A stretch of 38,666 nt of DNA from positions 1 to 38,666 of the forward strand of contig CAJUSG010000019.1 in NCBI GenBank assembly GCA_910589085.1, in the 5' to 3' direction. This DNA is from an uncultured Oscillospiraceae bacterium. GTDB lineage: Bacteria; Bacillota; Clostridia; Oscillospirales; Oscillospiraceae. Below, in pieces: positions 1 through 6,401 of this stretch (positions within the stretch are counted from its first letter, which is position 1; the number at the start of each line of letters is the position of its first letter). The notes beneath the pieces were generated by a model, which saw only the letters and a list, made by a program, of their open reading frames with translations, did not search any database and was not told where the DNA came from. Made by a program: the position numbers and the translations under genes.

Positions 1-1
1 G

Positions 2-31
2 TTGACAGTCCATTTTGTTGTTGTTTATATT
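2..31 (+). promoter_or_regulatory. Sigma-A type promoter for the phage small-gene operon
   Basis: TTGACA at 2-7 and TATATT at 26-31 are separated by 18 bp. The first gene of the region starts about 47 bp downstream behind a good ribosome site, so this fits its promoter. It lies at the window edge, so upstream context is unknown. Confidence 0.6.
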
Positions 32-77
32 GTTTCCCTTTGTCAAGCGTTGCAAGCGAAATGGGAGGAAAAGTCAA

Positions 78-467
78 ATGAAAATTCTGCAAGATATCGC
101 AACAGCGGTCAGATTGACCGGAGAGGTCCGCAAGGCCCGGAAAACCGGAGCCAGCGGCGTCCAGGTTAAGCCAGTGTATACCGTTCCAGCTGTCCGCTTT
201 GGGTACTGGGGATTTACTATGGAGGGCTGTTTGTTCTACGGTCCAAAGTGGCAGCCGCTCCGGGACGTTTTCGACAACTTACCAGAGAAGACCCAGCATG
301 AGCTTACATTTGCCCCAAAGGCTGGAGAGTGGGGCGACCGTGTACGTTTCTGGAAGCAGGAACTCCGCAACACCCTGGAGCCGGATTTGTACCACGAAAT
401 GATTTCCACGCTTATTCGGTGGGGTATCCGGTGCCGCCGGAGGGCACTCGAGGAGGTCATAGTATGA
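78..467 (+). CDS. Small phage-region protein of unknown function
   Basis: Encodes about 129 residues. I chose the ATG at 78 because GGGAGGA sits 8 bp upstream; the frame stays open further left only through a TTG at 15 that has no ribosome site. The protein is basic and soluble, with no signal peptide or membrane segment. It has a central aromatic stretch (VRFGYWGFTMEGCLFYGP) and an arginine-rich tail. I recognise no family. The stop overlaps the next start (ATGA), so the two are translationally coupled. Its place ahead of a zinc ribbon gene and the packaging genes suggests a phage early or middle accessory gene. Confidence 0.6.
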   Translation: MKILQDIATAVRLTGEVRKARKTGASGVQVKPVYTVPAVRFGYWGFTMEGCLFYGPKWQPLRDVFDNLPEKTQHELTFAPKAGEWGDRVRFWKQELRNTLEPDLYHEMISTLIRWGIRCRRRALEEVIV

Positions 468-736
468 TACCATTTACATTTCCCGCCACCATGGAGGAGT
501 TCATGGCCTACCAGGAGCAGCTAATCAACCGTCCTTTGTCTGAGGTGGAGAGGGAGATCACGGCGGAATGGCTTCCGATCATCAACGAGGCGGGACCGGA
601 GGACATCCAGGTTGTGGACGAATTGATTGCCCAGTTCCCAGGCCACCACCAATTTCTGACAGCGGCAAAGGTATGGATGGAGGTGGCGGCAACAATGATT
701 TGTCCGGGTTTTGCTCCAGTAAGCGGCTATGGTTAG
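464..736 (+). CDS. Small acidic phage-region protein of unknown function
   Basis: Encodes 90 residues starting at the ATG at 464, which shares bases with the upstream stop and has AGGAGGTC at 451-458. The N-terminal half is acidic and helical (EFMAYQEQLINRPLSEVE) and resembles small helical phage proteins, but I cannot name a family. It ends 8 bp inside the next small gene, so the three genes 78-902 form one tightly packed transcription unit. Confidence 0.6.
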   Translation: MIPFTFPATMEEFMAYQEQLINRPLSEVEREITAEWLPIINEAGPEDIQVVDELIAQFPGHHQFLTAAKVWMEVAATMICPGFAPVSGYG

Positions 737-902
737 AGAGATCGGGGGGCGGTGGTGGTACTGCTGTCCCCGCTGCGGGAAAAAGCTGAACCCTCTCCAA
801 GCCGGAGCCGTGTGTTGGGGTGTGTTGGCACAGTGCAGAGCGGCCCGTTGCGGCTGGGAGGGGGAGATGGTTGTGAGCGCAGAAGATTGGACGGCAAAAT
901 AA
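729..902 (+). CDS. 57-residue zinc ribbon phage protein
   Basis: A 57-residue frame starts at the ATG at 729, overlaps the upstream stop by 8 bp and ends at TAA 900-902. It carries a first knuckle CCPRCGKKL and a second set CRAARCGWEGEM, preceded by a further Cys. This is the layout of a small zinc ribbon like the Com or cysteine-rich KTR proteins of phages and mobile elements. Such proteins usually bind nucleic acid; that is family knowledge, not shown here. The reading frame is supported by the overlap and by the paired cysteines. A competing frame over the same bases (752-934) has no motif and no ribosome site. Confidence 0.7.
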   Translation: MVREIGGRWWYCCPRCGKKLNPLQAGAVCWGVLAQCRAARCGWEGEMVVSAEDWTAK

Positions 903-906
903 ATGC

Positions 907-935
907 TTGCACAGCAGAAACAAATGTGCTATAAT
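907..935 (+). promoter_or_regulatory. Strong promoter ahead of the packaging genes
   Basis: TTGCAC at 907-912 and a perfect TATAAT at 930-935 are 17 bp apart, beginning right after the zinc ribbon stop. Expected transcription start is about 942. The first gene downstream starts at 1030, with a large hairpin in between. Confidence 0.8.
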
Positions 936-963
936 ATAAGTGATTATAGGAAATTTCATATTG

Positions 964-1027
964 ATGAGCCATTGAGCCTTTAGACCGTTGCAGTCATGCT
1001 GGAGCGACTAAAGGCTCATTTTATTTT
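964..1027 (+). ncRNA. Long U-tailed hairpin: phage small RNA or promoter-proximal terminator
   Basis: 973-983 pairs with 1008-1018 as 11 perfect base pairs. The apical part 986-993 pairs with 999-1006 with a single G-G mismatch, leaving the loop TCATG. The stem is followed by ATTTTATTTTG, a U-rich tail. A second copy of the stem start, ATGAGCC at 964-970, can also pair with GGCTCAT at 1013-1019, so two folds compete. With the promoter at 907-935 the product would be an RNA of about 85 nt. It could be a terminator that late transcription must pass, a stable small RNA, or both. Confidence 0.6.
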
Positions 1028-1029
1028 GA

Positions 1030-1488
1030 ATGGAGTTGATATCTACGTGTAAAAGATCACAGGCAAAAGGCAGACGGGCCGAAATCGAGCTTGCCGGACT
1101 TCTCCGAGAACGTGGCTATGATGTGCGGCCAGGTGAGCCTATGAGTTTCGGGCGGGAGCCGGACCTTGTGGGGTTGTTCGGGATCCATTGTGAGCTGAAG
1201 CGCCGGGAAGGTGTTGACCTATCGGCGGCACTGGCCCAGGCGGCAAGGGACGCTGAGTTTTTCGGGGATGGTCTCCCCACGGTTTTCCATAGAGGAAATC
1301 GGCAGCGGTGGCGGGTGACGATGGAGCTTGACCACTGGCTTGTACTCTATGACCGGCAGAAAACGGCAAAAAGCGGAGAGGAGGTAAACAATGACACCGA
1401 GACAGCAAAAGGCGCTTGCGGCGCTTCTGACATCCCCCAGCAAGGCGGCGGCGGCAAAGGCGGCGGGTATTGCCCCCCGCACACTTAG
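1030..1488 (+). CDS. PDDEXK (Holliday junction resolvase-like) phage nuclease
   Basis: About 152 residues. The core is the resolvase-like restriction-endonuclease fold: KGRRAEIELAGLLRERGYDV supplies the leading helix with its Glu, then EPDLVGLFGIHCELKRRE supplies the Asp and the E-x-K catalytic motif. Phages of Gram-positive hosts often carry such a nuclease just ahead of terminase, where it may process branched DNA before packaging. The ATG at 1030 has no clear ribosome site and lies directly after the hairpin tail, so the start is uncertain. The last ~32 residues overlap the next gene and are glycine-rich, so the functional end may be near residue 110. Confidence 0.7.
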   Translation: MELISTCKRSQAKGRRAEIELAGLLRERGYDVRPGEPMSFGREPDLVGLFGIHCELKRREGVDLSAALAQAARDAEFFGDGLPTVFHRGNRQRWRVTMELDHWLVLYDRQKTAKSGEEVNNDTETAKGACGASDIPQQGGGGKGGGYCPPHT

Positions 1489-1765
1489 AGACTATTTGGC
1501 AGACCCAGCGTTTCGGGCAGCGTACCGGGACGCATTTGGGAACATGGTCGAGGACGCCACCCGGCAAGCCCAGCAGGCCATATCCCCGGCCCTGTCCACC
1601 CTGCGGGAGATCGTGGAGGACAGGGAAGAGGACGCCCAGGCCCGCATATCTGCGGCCCGTGCTATCTTGTCCCACGGCTTGAAGCTGATCGAGACAACGG
1701 ACATTTTGAACCGGCTGCAAGAGTTGGAGACGGCGATGGAAGGAGGACACGATGGCAAGTATTGA
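1391..1765 (+). CDS. Phage HTH protein, terminase small subunit-like
   Basis: 124 residues from an ATG with GAGGAGG upstream. Residues ~3-40 form a helix-turn-helix (LTSPSKAAAAKAAGIAPRTL, then a short helix), the layout of phage small terminase subunits that bind pac or cos DNA. The rest is helical and ends in a charged coiled segment (LNRLQELETAMEGG) that would serve oligomerisation. Position after a PDDEXK nuclease supports packaging. The large subunit that should follow is missing. A generic phage HTH regulator is the alternative. Confidence 0.65.
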   Translation: MTPRQQKALAALLTSPSKAAAAKAAGIAPRTLRDYLADPAFRAAYRDAFGNMVEDATRQAQQAISPALSTLREIVEDREEDAQARISAARAILSHGLKLIETTDILNRLQELETAMEGGHDGKY

Positions 1766-2057
1766 TTCCCGGCTTGCGGCACTGGCCGAGGCCGTAGAGA
1801 GACAGAAAACGGAACAAGAGCAACCGCTTGACGATCTGTCGCTATCCCTCTACCAGATGGAGACCGAAATGGCCGCTATGACTGAGACTGACATTGAAGC
1901 GATGGCCCAAGAGGTTGATGAGGACGGGCGGCAGATATGGACGCTGGAGGAGGCCCACGCCTTTGTGGACCAATGGAAGCAGATGAAGCAGGAACGAAGC
2001 CCCAGGGAGCAGAGGCGGATAGACCGGGCGCTTGCGGCGAAAAATGGGGGTGGTTGA
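1752..2057 (+). CDS. Helical phage protein next to terminase, unknown function
   Basis: 101 residues, overlapping the preceding gene by 14 bp and starting at ATG 1752 with a ribosome site AGGAGG at 1741-1746. It is almost entirely charged helix (LAALAEAVERQKTEQEQPLD and a C-terminal KQERSPREQRRIDRAL), with no recognisable domain. An ATG at 2044 overlaps its end and opens a frame of only 11 codons (MGVVEYLFFPN). That is where a large terminase would start, so its remnant may be the first codons of a deleted terL. Confidence 0.55.
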   Translation: MASIDSRLAALAEAVERQKTEQEQPLDDLSLSLYQMETEMAAMTETDIEAMAQEVDEDGRQIWTLEEAHAFVDQWKQMKQERSPREQRRIDRALAAKNGGG

Positions 2058-2110
2058 ATATCTATTCTTTCCCAACTGACCTGTAAACGAACACATAAGG
2101 AGGAATCACT

Positions 2111-2467
2111 ATGACATACAAAGTCAAAATCAACGGCAAGGAGTACACTCTGCCCGCCCGGACGCTGGCGGTGGATGAGCAAATGTTGGCGGTGTCCGAG
2201 CTGGGCCGTCGCTGTAGCTCCGGAGAGATCAGCTATTCGGAATCGGTGAAAAGGCAGCACGCTTTTGTGAACGGCCTGGCTCCCGGTGCCTTCCCCTCTT
2301 TGGAAGAGACGGATATCAACGAGCTGACGATTGCGGTAATGAACATCGCTGCCGTTTATACAAATCCGTCTGTCAATGCTATGATGAACGAACGGTTGGA
2401 GCTGGTGCAAAGAGCTCTGAACAGCTCCAATGCGAAAAATGGAAAATCTGACCAGAGTGCAACTTGA
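2111..2467 (+). CDS. Tail assembly chaperone-like phage protein
   Basis: 118 residues with AGGAGGAATCACT before the ATG. It begins with a beta-rich stretch (YKVKINGKEYTLPARTLAVD) followed by helices, and lies immediately before the tape measure gene. This is the size, make-up and position of the tail assembly chaperones (gpG-type) of siphophages. A second overlapping frame covers the junction to the tape measure gene, as is usual at this locus. The chaperone call rests on context rather than a strong motif. Confidence 0.55.
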   Translation: MTYKVKINGKEYTLPARTLAVDEQMLAVSELGRRCSSGEISYSESVKRQHAFVNGLAPGAFPSLEETDINELTIAVMNIAAVYTNPSVNAMMNERLELVQRALNSSNAKNGKSDQSAT

Positions 2468-2549
2468 TAAGACAATGTGCGGGGGTCTCCTTATTTTCAA
2501 GGAGACCAGCATGGGGGGTGATGAGCAATGGCAAACGACGGAAGTGTAA
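2439..2549 (+). CDS. Overlapping second frame of the tail chaperone locus
   Basis: A frame of 36 codons from ATG 2439 to TAA 2547-2549 overlaps both the end of the chaperone gene and the start of the tape measure gene. It reads MENLTRVQLDKTMCGGLLIF and continues for 16 more residues. It is open across a stretch that neither neighbour covers (2468-2527). In many tailed phages the chaperone is extended here by programmed frameshifting (G and GT products). This frame is +1 relative to the upstream gene, with an A-rich run GCGAAAAATGGAAAATC at the overlap. It could instead start on its own or be chance. Confidence 0.35.
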   Translation: MENLTRVQLDKTMCGGLLIFKETSMGGDEQWQTTEV

Positions 2550-3277
2550 AAATTGGTGTAGAATTTTCAACAAAAGATATCCAAAACAGTTTCCGGAAGT
2601 TACAGGAGGAAGGGCGGCAGCTGGCCGATTCACTGAAGCGCATAGACGACGCCCTGGAAATAGACCCAAGAAACATCGACTTACTGACCGAGAAATACCA
2701 AACGCTGAGGAAGACCGTTGCAAACGCAGAGGATCAGGTCTCTATTCTCAGCGAGGAGCTGGAGAAAGCCCGAGAATCCGGGCTTGAGGAATCGGACATT
2801 GAGGCGTATGAGGCACTAGTTTCCGCTTTGGCGCAGGCGCAAGAGGAGGCCAGAATGTCCGCCGCCGCTCTAAACGATGTGACCAGGGAACTGGAGCGGA
2901 GTGGGATTGACGCAGAATCCCTTGCGAATAGCCTTGACAGTGTTTCTCGCTCTTCACGTTCGGCGGAGGGATCAATAGACCGTGTTGGGGATTCTCTGGA
3001 CGAAGTAGCAGACGCAGCGGACCGAAATACTGATTCCCTGGAAAACATGTCGGATTCGTTCGATGACGCCCGAGAAAATGCAGAGGATTTTTCAGACAAT
3101 CTGGAAGACCTGAATGAAAATGCTGACGCAGGCGCAGGTGGGATGAAATCCTTTTTTGACAGCATTGCAGGCGGCGTAATGGTTGGCCTGCGGGATTGTA
3201 GCGCACAAGATGGGGGCCGGGACGGCCTGTCCCTTCCCCGGTATGGCCCATTGTGGAAAGGGCTGCGCCCTTTATGA
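2528..3277 (+). pseudogene. Tape measure protein, N-terminal remnant
   Basis: The first ~220 residues look like the start of a siphophage tape measure protein: a beta start (VKIGVEFSTKDIQNSF), then long heptad-patterned helix with repeated SLDSVSRSSRSAEGS-like and DSLENMSDSFDDA-like units, ending SFFDSIAGGVMVGL where the family continues into its long helical and membrane parts. Here the frame runs into unrelated sequence after about residue 220 (near 3190) and stops at 3275-3277. Usual length is 600 to over 1500 residues, so most of the gene has been deleted and the rest fused to other phage DNA. No tail could be built from it. Confidence 0.7.
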
Positions 3278-3305
3278 GGACGGCAGCTGTGCCCTGGTAA
3301 AATAA
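3210..3305 (+). CDS. 31-residue four-cysteine peptide, possibly a truncated phage gene
   Basis: An ATG at 3210 opens 31 codons rich in Cys and Gly: CPFPGMAHCGKGCALYEDG then SCALVK. The spacing C-x7-C-x3-C-x7-C looks like a small metal-binding knuckle. The frame overlaps the broken end of the tape measure remnant in another frame, so this may be the 3' part of a longer gene whose start was removed by the deletion. There is no clear ribosome site. It ends 18 bp before the next gene. Confidence 0.4.
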   Translation: MGAGTACPFPGMAHCGKGCALYEDGSCALVK

Positions 3306-3323
3306 AAAAGGAGATGCAATTTT

Positions 3324-3953
3324 ATGAGTAAATATTCCATTTATGCGGTCCAGCTGGACCATGCCTTTAAAGAAGCCCGGACCAAATGGACAGAAGCCTA
3401 TAACCTGATGAGGAGTGCGGAGGAGGACCGGCGGCGAGTCGATGAAGACGATAAGCTACTAGCGGAGCACCGCCTGAACAAGGCAAAAGCGGCCTTTGAC
3501 TTGATTGACAATAGCGTGTGGACGGACTTCGAGCGGCAGATGGCGGAGATCGGGGCGGCCCTGAAAAGCACCCTGGCAAAAACGAACATGGCGGAACCCG
3601 AGGAGGTAGACCCCAACGGCCTGACGATCCTCCAGAGCGGGATTCTTTCGGTGGATGAGCTGGAGGTGTTTTATGGGCGGTACAGCGGCAATTTTACCAT
3701 GCAGAGGATGATTGCCCAGCATGTAAATGGGCTAGCAAAAGCAGAGGGGGACCCCGAGAAGCGAAAGCGGCTTATCATGCTGGCCAGGGCTGCGGAAGCT
3801 GGCCCGGCTGGCGTTCTGGATACATGGAAGAACCTGGAGGACACAGCCCGGATTTGTACCGGCCAGAGCCACGGCAAGGGAGCACCCAGCTATGTCCTCT
3901 CCATCTCCAGCCAGTGGGAGCGGCTGACCGAGAACGCAATCAAGAACTTTTGA
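3324..3953 (+). CDS. Phage-region helical protein, unknown function
   Basis: 209 residues behind a good ribosome site (AAAAAGGAGATG). The N-terminal ~80 residues are charged helix with coiled-coil character (EDRRRVDEDDKLLAEHRLNK); the C-terminal half contains a hydrophobic helical bundle (VDELEVFYGRYSGNFTMQRM). No signal peptide or membrane segment. I do not recognise the family. It is followed by a perfect 8-bp hairpin and then the sigma factor gene, so it belongs to the right-hand block of the prophage that survived the deletion. Confidence 0.6.
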   Translation: MSKYSIYAVQLDHAFKEARTKWTEAYNLMRSAEEDRRRVDEDDKLLAEHRLNKAKAAFDLIDNSVWTDFERQMAEIGAALKSTLAKTNMAEPEEVDPNGLTILQSGILSVDELEVFYGRYSGNFTMQRMIAQHVNGLAKAEGDPEKRKRLIMLARAAEAGPAGVLDTWKNLEDTARICTGQSHGKGAPSYVLSISSQWERLTENAIKNF

Positions 3954-3960
3954 CAAAAAG

Positions 3961-3984
3961 GGACAGGGAGCTTCCACCCTGTCC
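3961..3984 (+). terminator. Hairpin between phage genes, possible weak terminator
   Basis: GGACAGGG at 3961-3968 pairs with CCCTGTCC at 3977-3984 across an 8-nt loop and is followed by TTCTATTT. The T stretch is broken, so termination may be partial. The sigma factor starts 23 bp beyond. Confidence 0.5.
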
Positions 3985-4007
3985 TTCTATTTCGAAGGAG
4001 GGGTATC

Positions 4008-4577
4008 GTGAGCAACGAGGAGCTGGTGGCGCTGATTCAGGCCGGGGACCGTGACAGGATCGTGGAGTTGTGGCACCAGGTACAGCGCATGGTCTATAAA
4101 CAGGCTGCCCGTTGGGCTGGCCTGGGCGGGACTACCATTGAGGACATGACCCAGGCCGGCTTTATCGCTGTGCTGCGGGCCGTGGACAGCTACGACCCGT
4201 CCAGAGGAACGAAATTCTCCACATACCTGTTTCGACGTCTGCGGGCGGAGCTGTCAGCAGCCACGGGGTACAGTTCTAAAACAAGCTGGTTTGACCCACT
4301 CCAGAACGCTGTCAGCCTTGACGCACCCCTGACAGATGACGATGATTCCGACACGTTCGCCGACCTTATACCGGATCCGGCGGCGGAAGCGGCGATAGAG
4401 GGCATGGACATTCGGTTGGGCGTGGCCGAGGTCCTGGCAGAGCTGCCGGAGGAGCAGCGGAAAGCGATCCGAGACAGATACTGGAACGACCTCCAGGTTG
4501 ACACACGGACACATGCCGCCGCTATGAAGCGCCTGCGCCACCCGGATTGCTCCAGGAGGCTAAAGGCGTACCTGTGA
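4008..4577 (+). CDS. Phage sigma-70 family factor lacking a normal region 4.2
   Basis: 189 residues from a GTG with GAAGGAGGGG upstream. Region 2 is clear: EDMTQAGFIAVLRAVDSYDP followed by SRGTKFSTYLFRRLRAELS, the core-binding and -10 recognition parts. A linker with an acidic stretch (TDDDDSDTFADL) leads to region 4: LAELPEEQRKAIRDRYW, the usual 4.1 start. Where the helix-turn-helix should follow, the sequence passes almost directly to AAAMKRLRHPDCSRRLKAYL, the usual C-terminal end. About 15-20 residues holding the -35 recognition helix appear to be missing in frame. The factor could still bind polymerase and -10 DNA, or be a decayed late-gene activator. Confidence 0.75.
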   Translation: MSNEELVALIQAGDRDRIVELWHQVQRMVYKQAARWAGLGGTTIEDMTQAGFIAVLRAVDSYDPSRGTKFSTYLFRRLRAELSAATGYSSKTSWFDPLQNAVSLDAPLTDDDDSDTFADLIPDPAAEAAIEGMDIRLGVAEVLAELPEEQRKAIRDRYWNDLQVDTRTHAAAMKRLRHPDCSRRLKAYL

Positions 4578-4628
4578 GGCATAACGACCAAACAACGACC
4601 AAACCGCAGAAAATCAAGAAAATAAAAA

Positions 4629-4668
4629 GGCCGCTATCCCTTGCGACACAAGGAGTAGCGGTCTTTTT
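4629..4668 (+). terminator. Intrinsic terminator at the right end of the prophage
   Basis: 4629-4643 pairs with 4649-4663 in 14 of 15 positions around the loop CGACA and is followed by TTTTT at 4664-4668. It ends the sigma factor transcript 5 bp before the encoded CCA of the oppositely oriented tRNA, protecting that gene from antisense reading. Confidence 0.8.
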
Positions 4669-4673
4669 GCTAA

Positions 4674-4749
4674 TGGTGGACGATACAGGACTTGAACCTG
4701 TGACCTCCCGCACGTCAAGCGGATGCTCTACCAGCTGAGCTAATCGTCC
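4674..4749 (-). tRNA. tRNA-Val (anticodon GAC)
   Basis: Read on the minus strand it folds as a complete cloverleaf: acceptor GGACGAT with ATCGTCC, D stem GCTC with GAGC, anticodon stem TCCGC with GCGGG and loop TTGACGT giving anticodon GAC (bases 4714-4716 on the plus strand), and T arm ACAGG-TTCAAGT-CCTGT. CCA is encoded at 4674-4676. The prophage lies on the side of the 3' end, as expected for integration at a tRNA 3' end, but the matching left copy is outside the window. Confidence 0.95.
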
Positions 4750-4763
4750 GAACAGCAAGGGTT

Positions 4764-4792
4764 ATTATACTCACGCGAGTATCATTTGTCAA
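4764..4792 (-). promoter_or_regulatory. Perfect consensus promoter of the tRNA-Val gene
   Basis: On the minus strand TTGACA (4787-4792) and TATAAT (4764-4769) are separated by exactly 17 bp. The mature tRNA begins 15 bp after the -10. This is the strength expected for a stable RNA gene. Confidence 0.9.
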
Positions 4793-4880
4793 TAGCCTGT
4801 CTCAAATTTTTCGAAAAAATCAAAATTTTTTTGGAATACACCTGAAACACAAAATTTGCCGTGAAAACCGGTCTGGAGTG

Positions 4881-4889
4881 TGGTATAAT
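4881..4889 (+). promoter_or_regulatory. Extended -10 promoter of pgi
   Basis: TGG followed by TATAAT (4884-4889) is an extended -10 element. No good -35 stands at the right distance, which fits the extended type. The gene starts 42 bp downstream. The stretch 4750-4880 otherwise holds only the divergent tRNA promoter and A/T runs. Confidence 0.6.
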
Positions 4890-4931
4890 GATAGCAGCTT
4901 TGATCCCATTCTTTCACAGGAGGAATGTTCC

Positions 4932-6257
4932 ATGTTAAAACTTGATCTCTCCAAGCTCAGCGGCTTCATCCCAGAGGACTATCTGACCTCCCGGGAGGAC
5001 AGGCTGTCCAAGGCGGCCCAGATGCTGGCCGCGCACACCGGCCCCGGCGGTGACTTTACCGGCTGGGTCACGCTGCCCCGGGATTACGACAAGGAAGAAT
5101 TTGCCCGCATCCAGGCGGCGGCCAAGAAGATCCAGAGCCAGTCCCAGGTGCTGGTGGTCATCGGCATCGGCGGTTCCTACCTGGGGGCCCGGGCGGTAAT
5201 CGAGCTGCTGCTGTCCCAAAACTACAACCTGAAGAAGAAGGACACCCCCGACATCTTCTTTGCCGGCAACGGCCTTTCCACCGACGCCTTGCTGGAGCTG
5301 ATCGAGCTGATCGGCGACCGGGATTTCTCCGTCAACATCATCTCAAAATCGGGCACCACCACCGAGCCCGCCGTGGCCTTCCGTATCTTCAAGACCATGC
5401 TGGAGGAGAAGTATGGCAGAGACGGGGCCAGAGAGCGCATCTATGCCACCACAGACAAGGCCCGCGGCGCCCTGAAGGGGCTGGCCGACGCCGAGGGCTA
5501 TGAGGAGTTTGTGGTTCCGGATGCCGTAGGCGGCCGGTACTCCGTCCTCACCGCCGTGGGCCTGCTGCCCATCGCCGTGGCGGGTGTGGATATCAAGGCT
5601 CTGATGGAGGGGGCCTGCCAGGCCATGGAGGAGCTGTCCGTCCCCGGGCTGGACAACCCGGCGTGGCAGTACGCCGCCGCCCGCCATGCCCTGTATCAGG
5701 CCGGCAAGCGCGTGGAGATCCTGGCGGGCTACGAGCCCCGGTTCCGCTTCTTTGCCGAGTGGTGGAAGCAGCTCTATGGCGAGAGCGAGGGCAAAGACGG
5801 CAAGGGCCTGTTCCCTGCCAGCGTGGAATTTACTGCCGACCTGCACTCCATGGGCCAGTATATCCAGGAGGGCGAGCGTCTGATGGCCGAGACCGTGGTG
5901 AAGTTTGAACCCGACGGTCAGTTTATCATCCCCGACGACCCCGCCAATGTAGACGGTCTCAACTTCCTGTCCGGCAAGCCTATGGCGTTTGTGGCGGAGC
6001 AGGCCATGCGGGGCACCATTCTGGCCCACGTGGACGGCGGCGTGCCCAACGTGCTGCTGGAGCTGCCCAAAATCAGTGAGAGCAGCGTGGGCTTCCTGAT
6101 CTACTTCTTTGAATATGTCTGCGGCCTGTCCGGCCATCTGCTGGAGGTCAACCCCTTCGACCAGCCCGGGGTGGAGGCCTATAAGAAGAATATGTTTGCC
6201 CTGCTGGGCAAGCCCGGCTACGAGGAGCTGCGGGCTGAGCTGCTGGCCAAGCTGTAA
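4932..6257 (+). CDS. pgi: Glucose-6-phosphate isomerase
   Basis: 441 residues, the usual length in Gram-positive bacteria. It interconverts glucose 6-phosphate and fructose 6-phosphate in the cytosol, joining glycolysis, gluconeogenesis and the pentose phosphate branch. Two sugar-isomerase (SIS) domains are visible: VVIGIGGSYLGARAVIE at about residue 75 and NIISKSGTTTEPAVAFRIF near 135, with the family signature GGRYSVLTAVGLLPIAVAG near 200. The catalytic region around EFTADLHSMGQYIQEG is intact. I took the ATG at 4932 because AGGAGG precedes it; the frame is open further upstream but runs into the promoter. Monocistronic: own promoter and own terminator. Confidence 0.97.
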   Translation: MLKLDLSKLSGFIPEDYLTSREDRLSKAAQMLAAHTGPGGDFTGWVTLPRDYDKEEFARIQAAAKKIQSQSQVLVVIGIGGSYLGARAVIELLLSQNYNLKKKDTPDIFFAGNGLSTDALLELIELIGDRDFSVNIISKSGTTTEPAVAFRIFKTMLEEKYGRDGARERIYATTDKARGALKGLADAEGYEEFVVPDAVGGRYSVLTAVGLLPIAVAGVDIKALMEGACQAMEELSVPGLDNPAWQYAAARHALYQAGKRVEILAGYEPRFRFFAEWWKQLYGESEGKDGKGLFPASVEFTADLHSMGQYIQEGERLMAETVVKFEPDGQFIIPDDPANVDGLNFLSGKPMAFVAEQAMRGTILAHVDGGVPNVLLELPKISESSVGFLIYFFEYVCGLSGHLLEVNPFDQPGVEAYKKNMFALLGKPGYEELRAELLAKL

Positions 6258-6270
6258 ATCTAATACAGAG

Positions 6271-6302
6271 ACAACGGAGGCCGGCCCGGCCTCCGTTGTT
6301 TT
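6271..6302 (+). terminator. Intrinsic terminator of pgi
   Basis: A 12-13 bp stem, 6271-6282 with 6288-6299, closes a 5-nt GC loop and runs into TTTT. It begins 13 bp after the pgi stop. Confidence 0.9.
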
Positions 6303-6338
6303 GTCTGTGGAAAATTCCGGCGTTTGGCGAAAAGGGAG

Positions 6339-6367
6339 TGGACAAGCCGCTCCGGCTGTGTTAAAAT
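6339..6367 (+). promoter_or_regulatory. Promoter of queT
   Basis: TGGACA at 6339-6344 and TAAAAT at 6362-6367 are 17 bp apart. The transcript would carry a leader of about 119 nt. The leader holds a hairpin GACGAG/CTCGTC (6375-6394), an interspersed repeat (6402-6440) and a CGGCGG-TCTG-CCGCCG hairpin shortly before the ribosome site. I could not match it to a preQ1 riboswitch class by eye. Confidence 0.65.
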
Positions 6368-6401
6368 ACCTCCGACGAGTTTCCACACCTCGTCCAAGCG
6401 G

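Noticed and set aside
752..934. 60-codon frame after the first phage genes
   Set aside because: It has no ribosome site, and the competing frame at 729-902 has paired cysteines and a coupled start.
2464..2787. 107-codon frame overlapping the tape measure start
   Set aside because: It lies within the tape measure gene in another frame, is Arg/Cys-rich without a pattern, and the tape measure frame has the coherent helical protein.
4547..4738. Small plus-strand frame running into the tRNA
   Set aside because: It overlaps the sigma gene end, a terminator and the tRNA in antisense. The VDDTGLEPVTSRTSS-type end is a known artefact of reading tRNA genes backwards.
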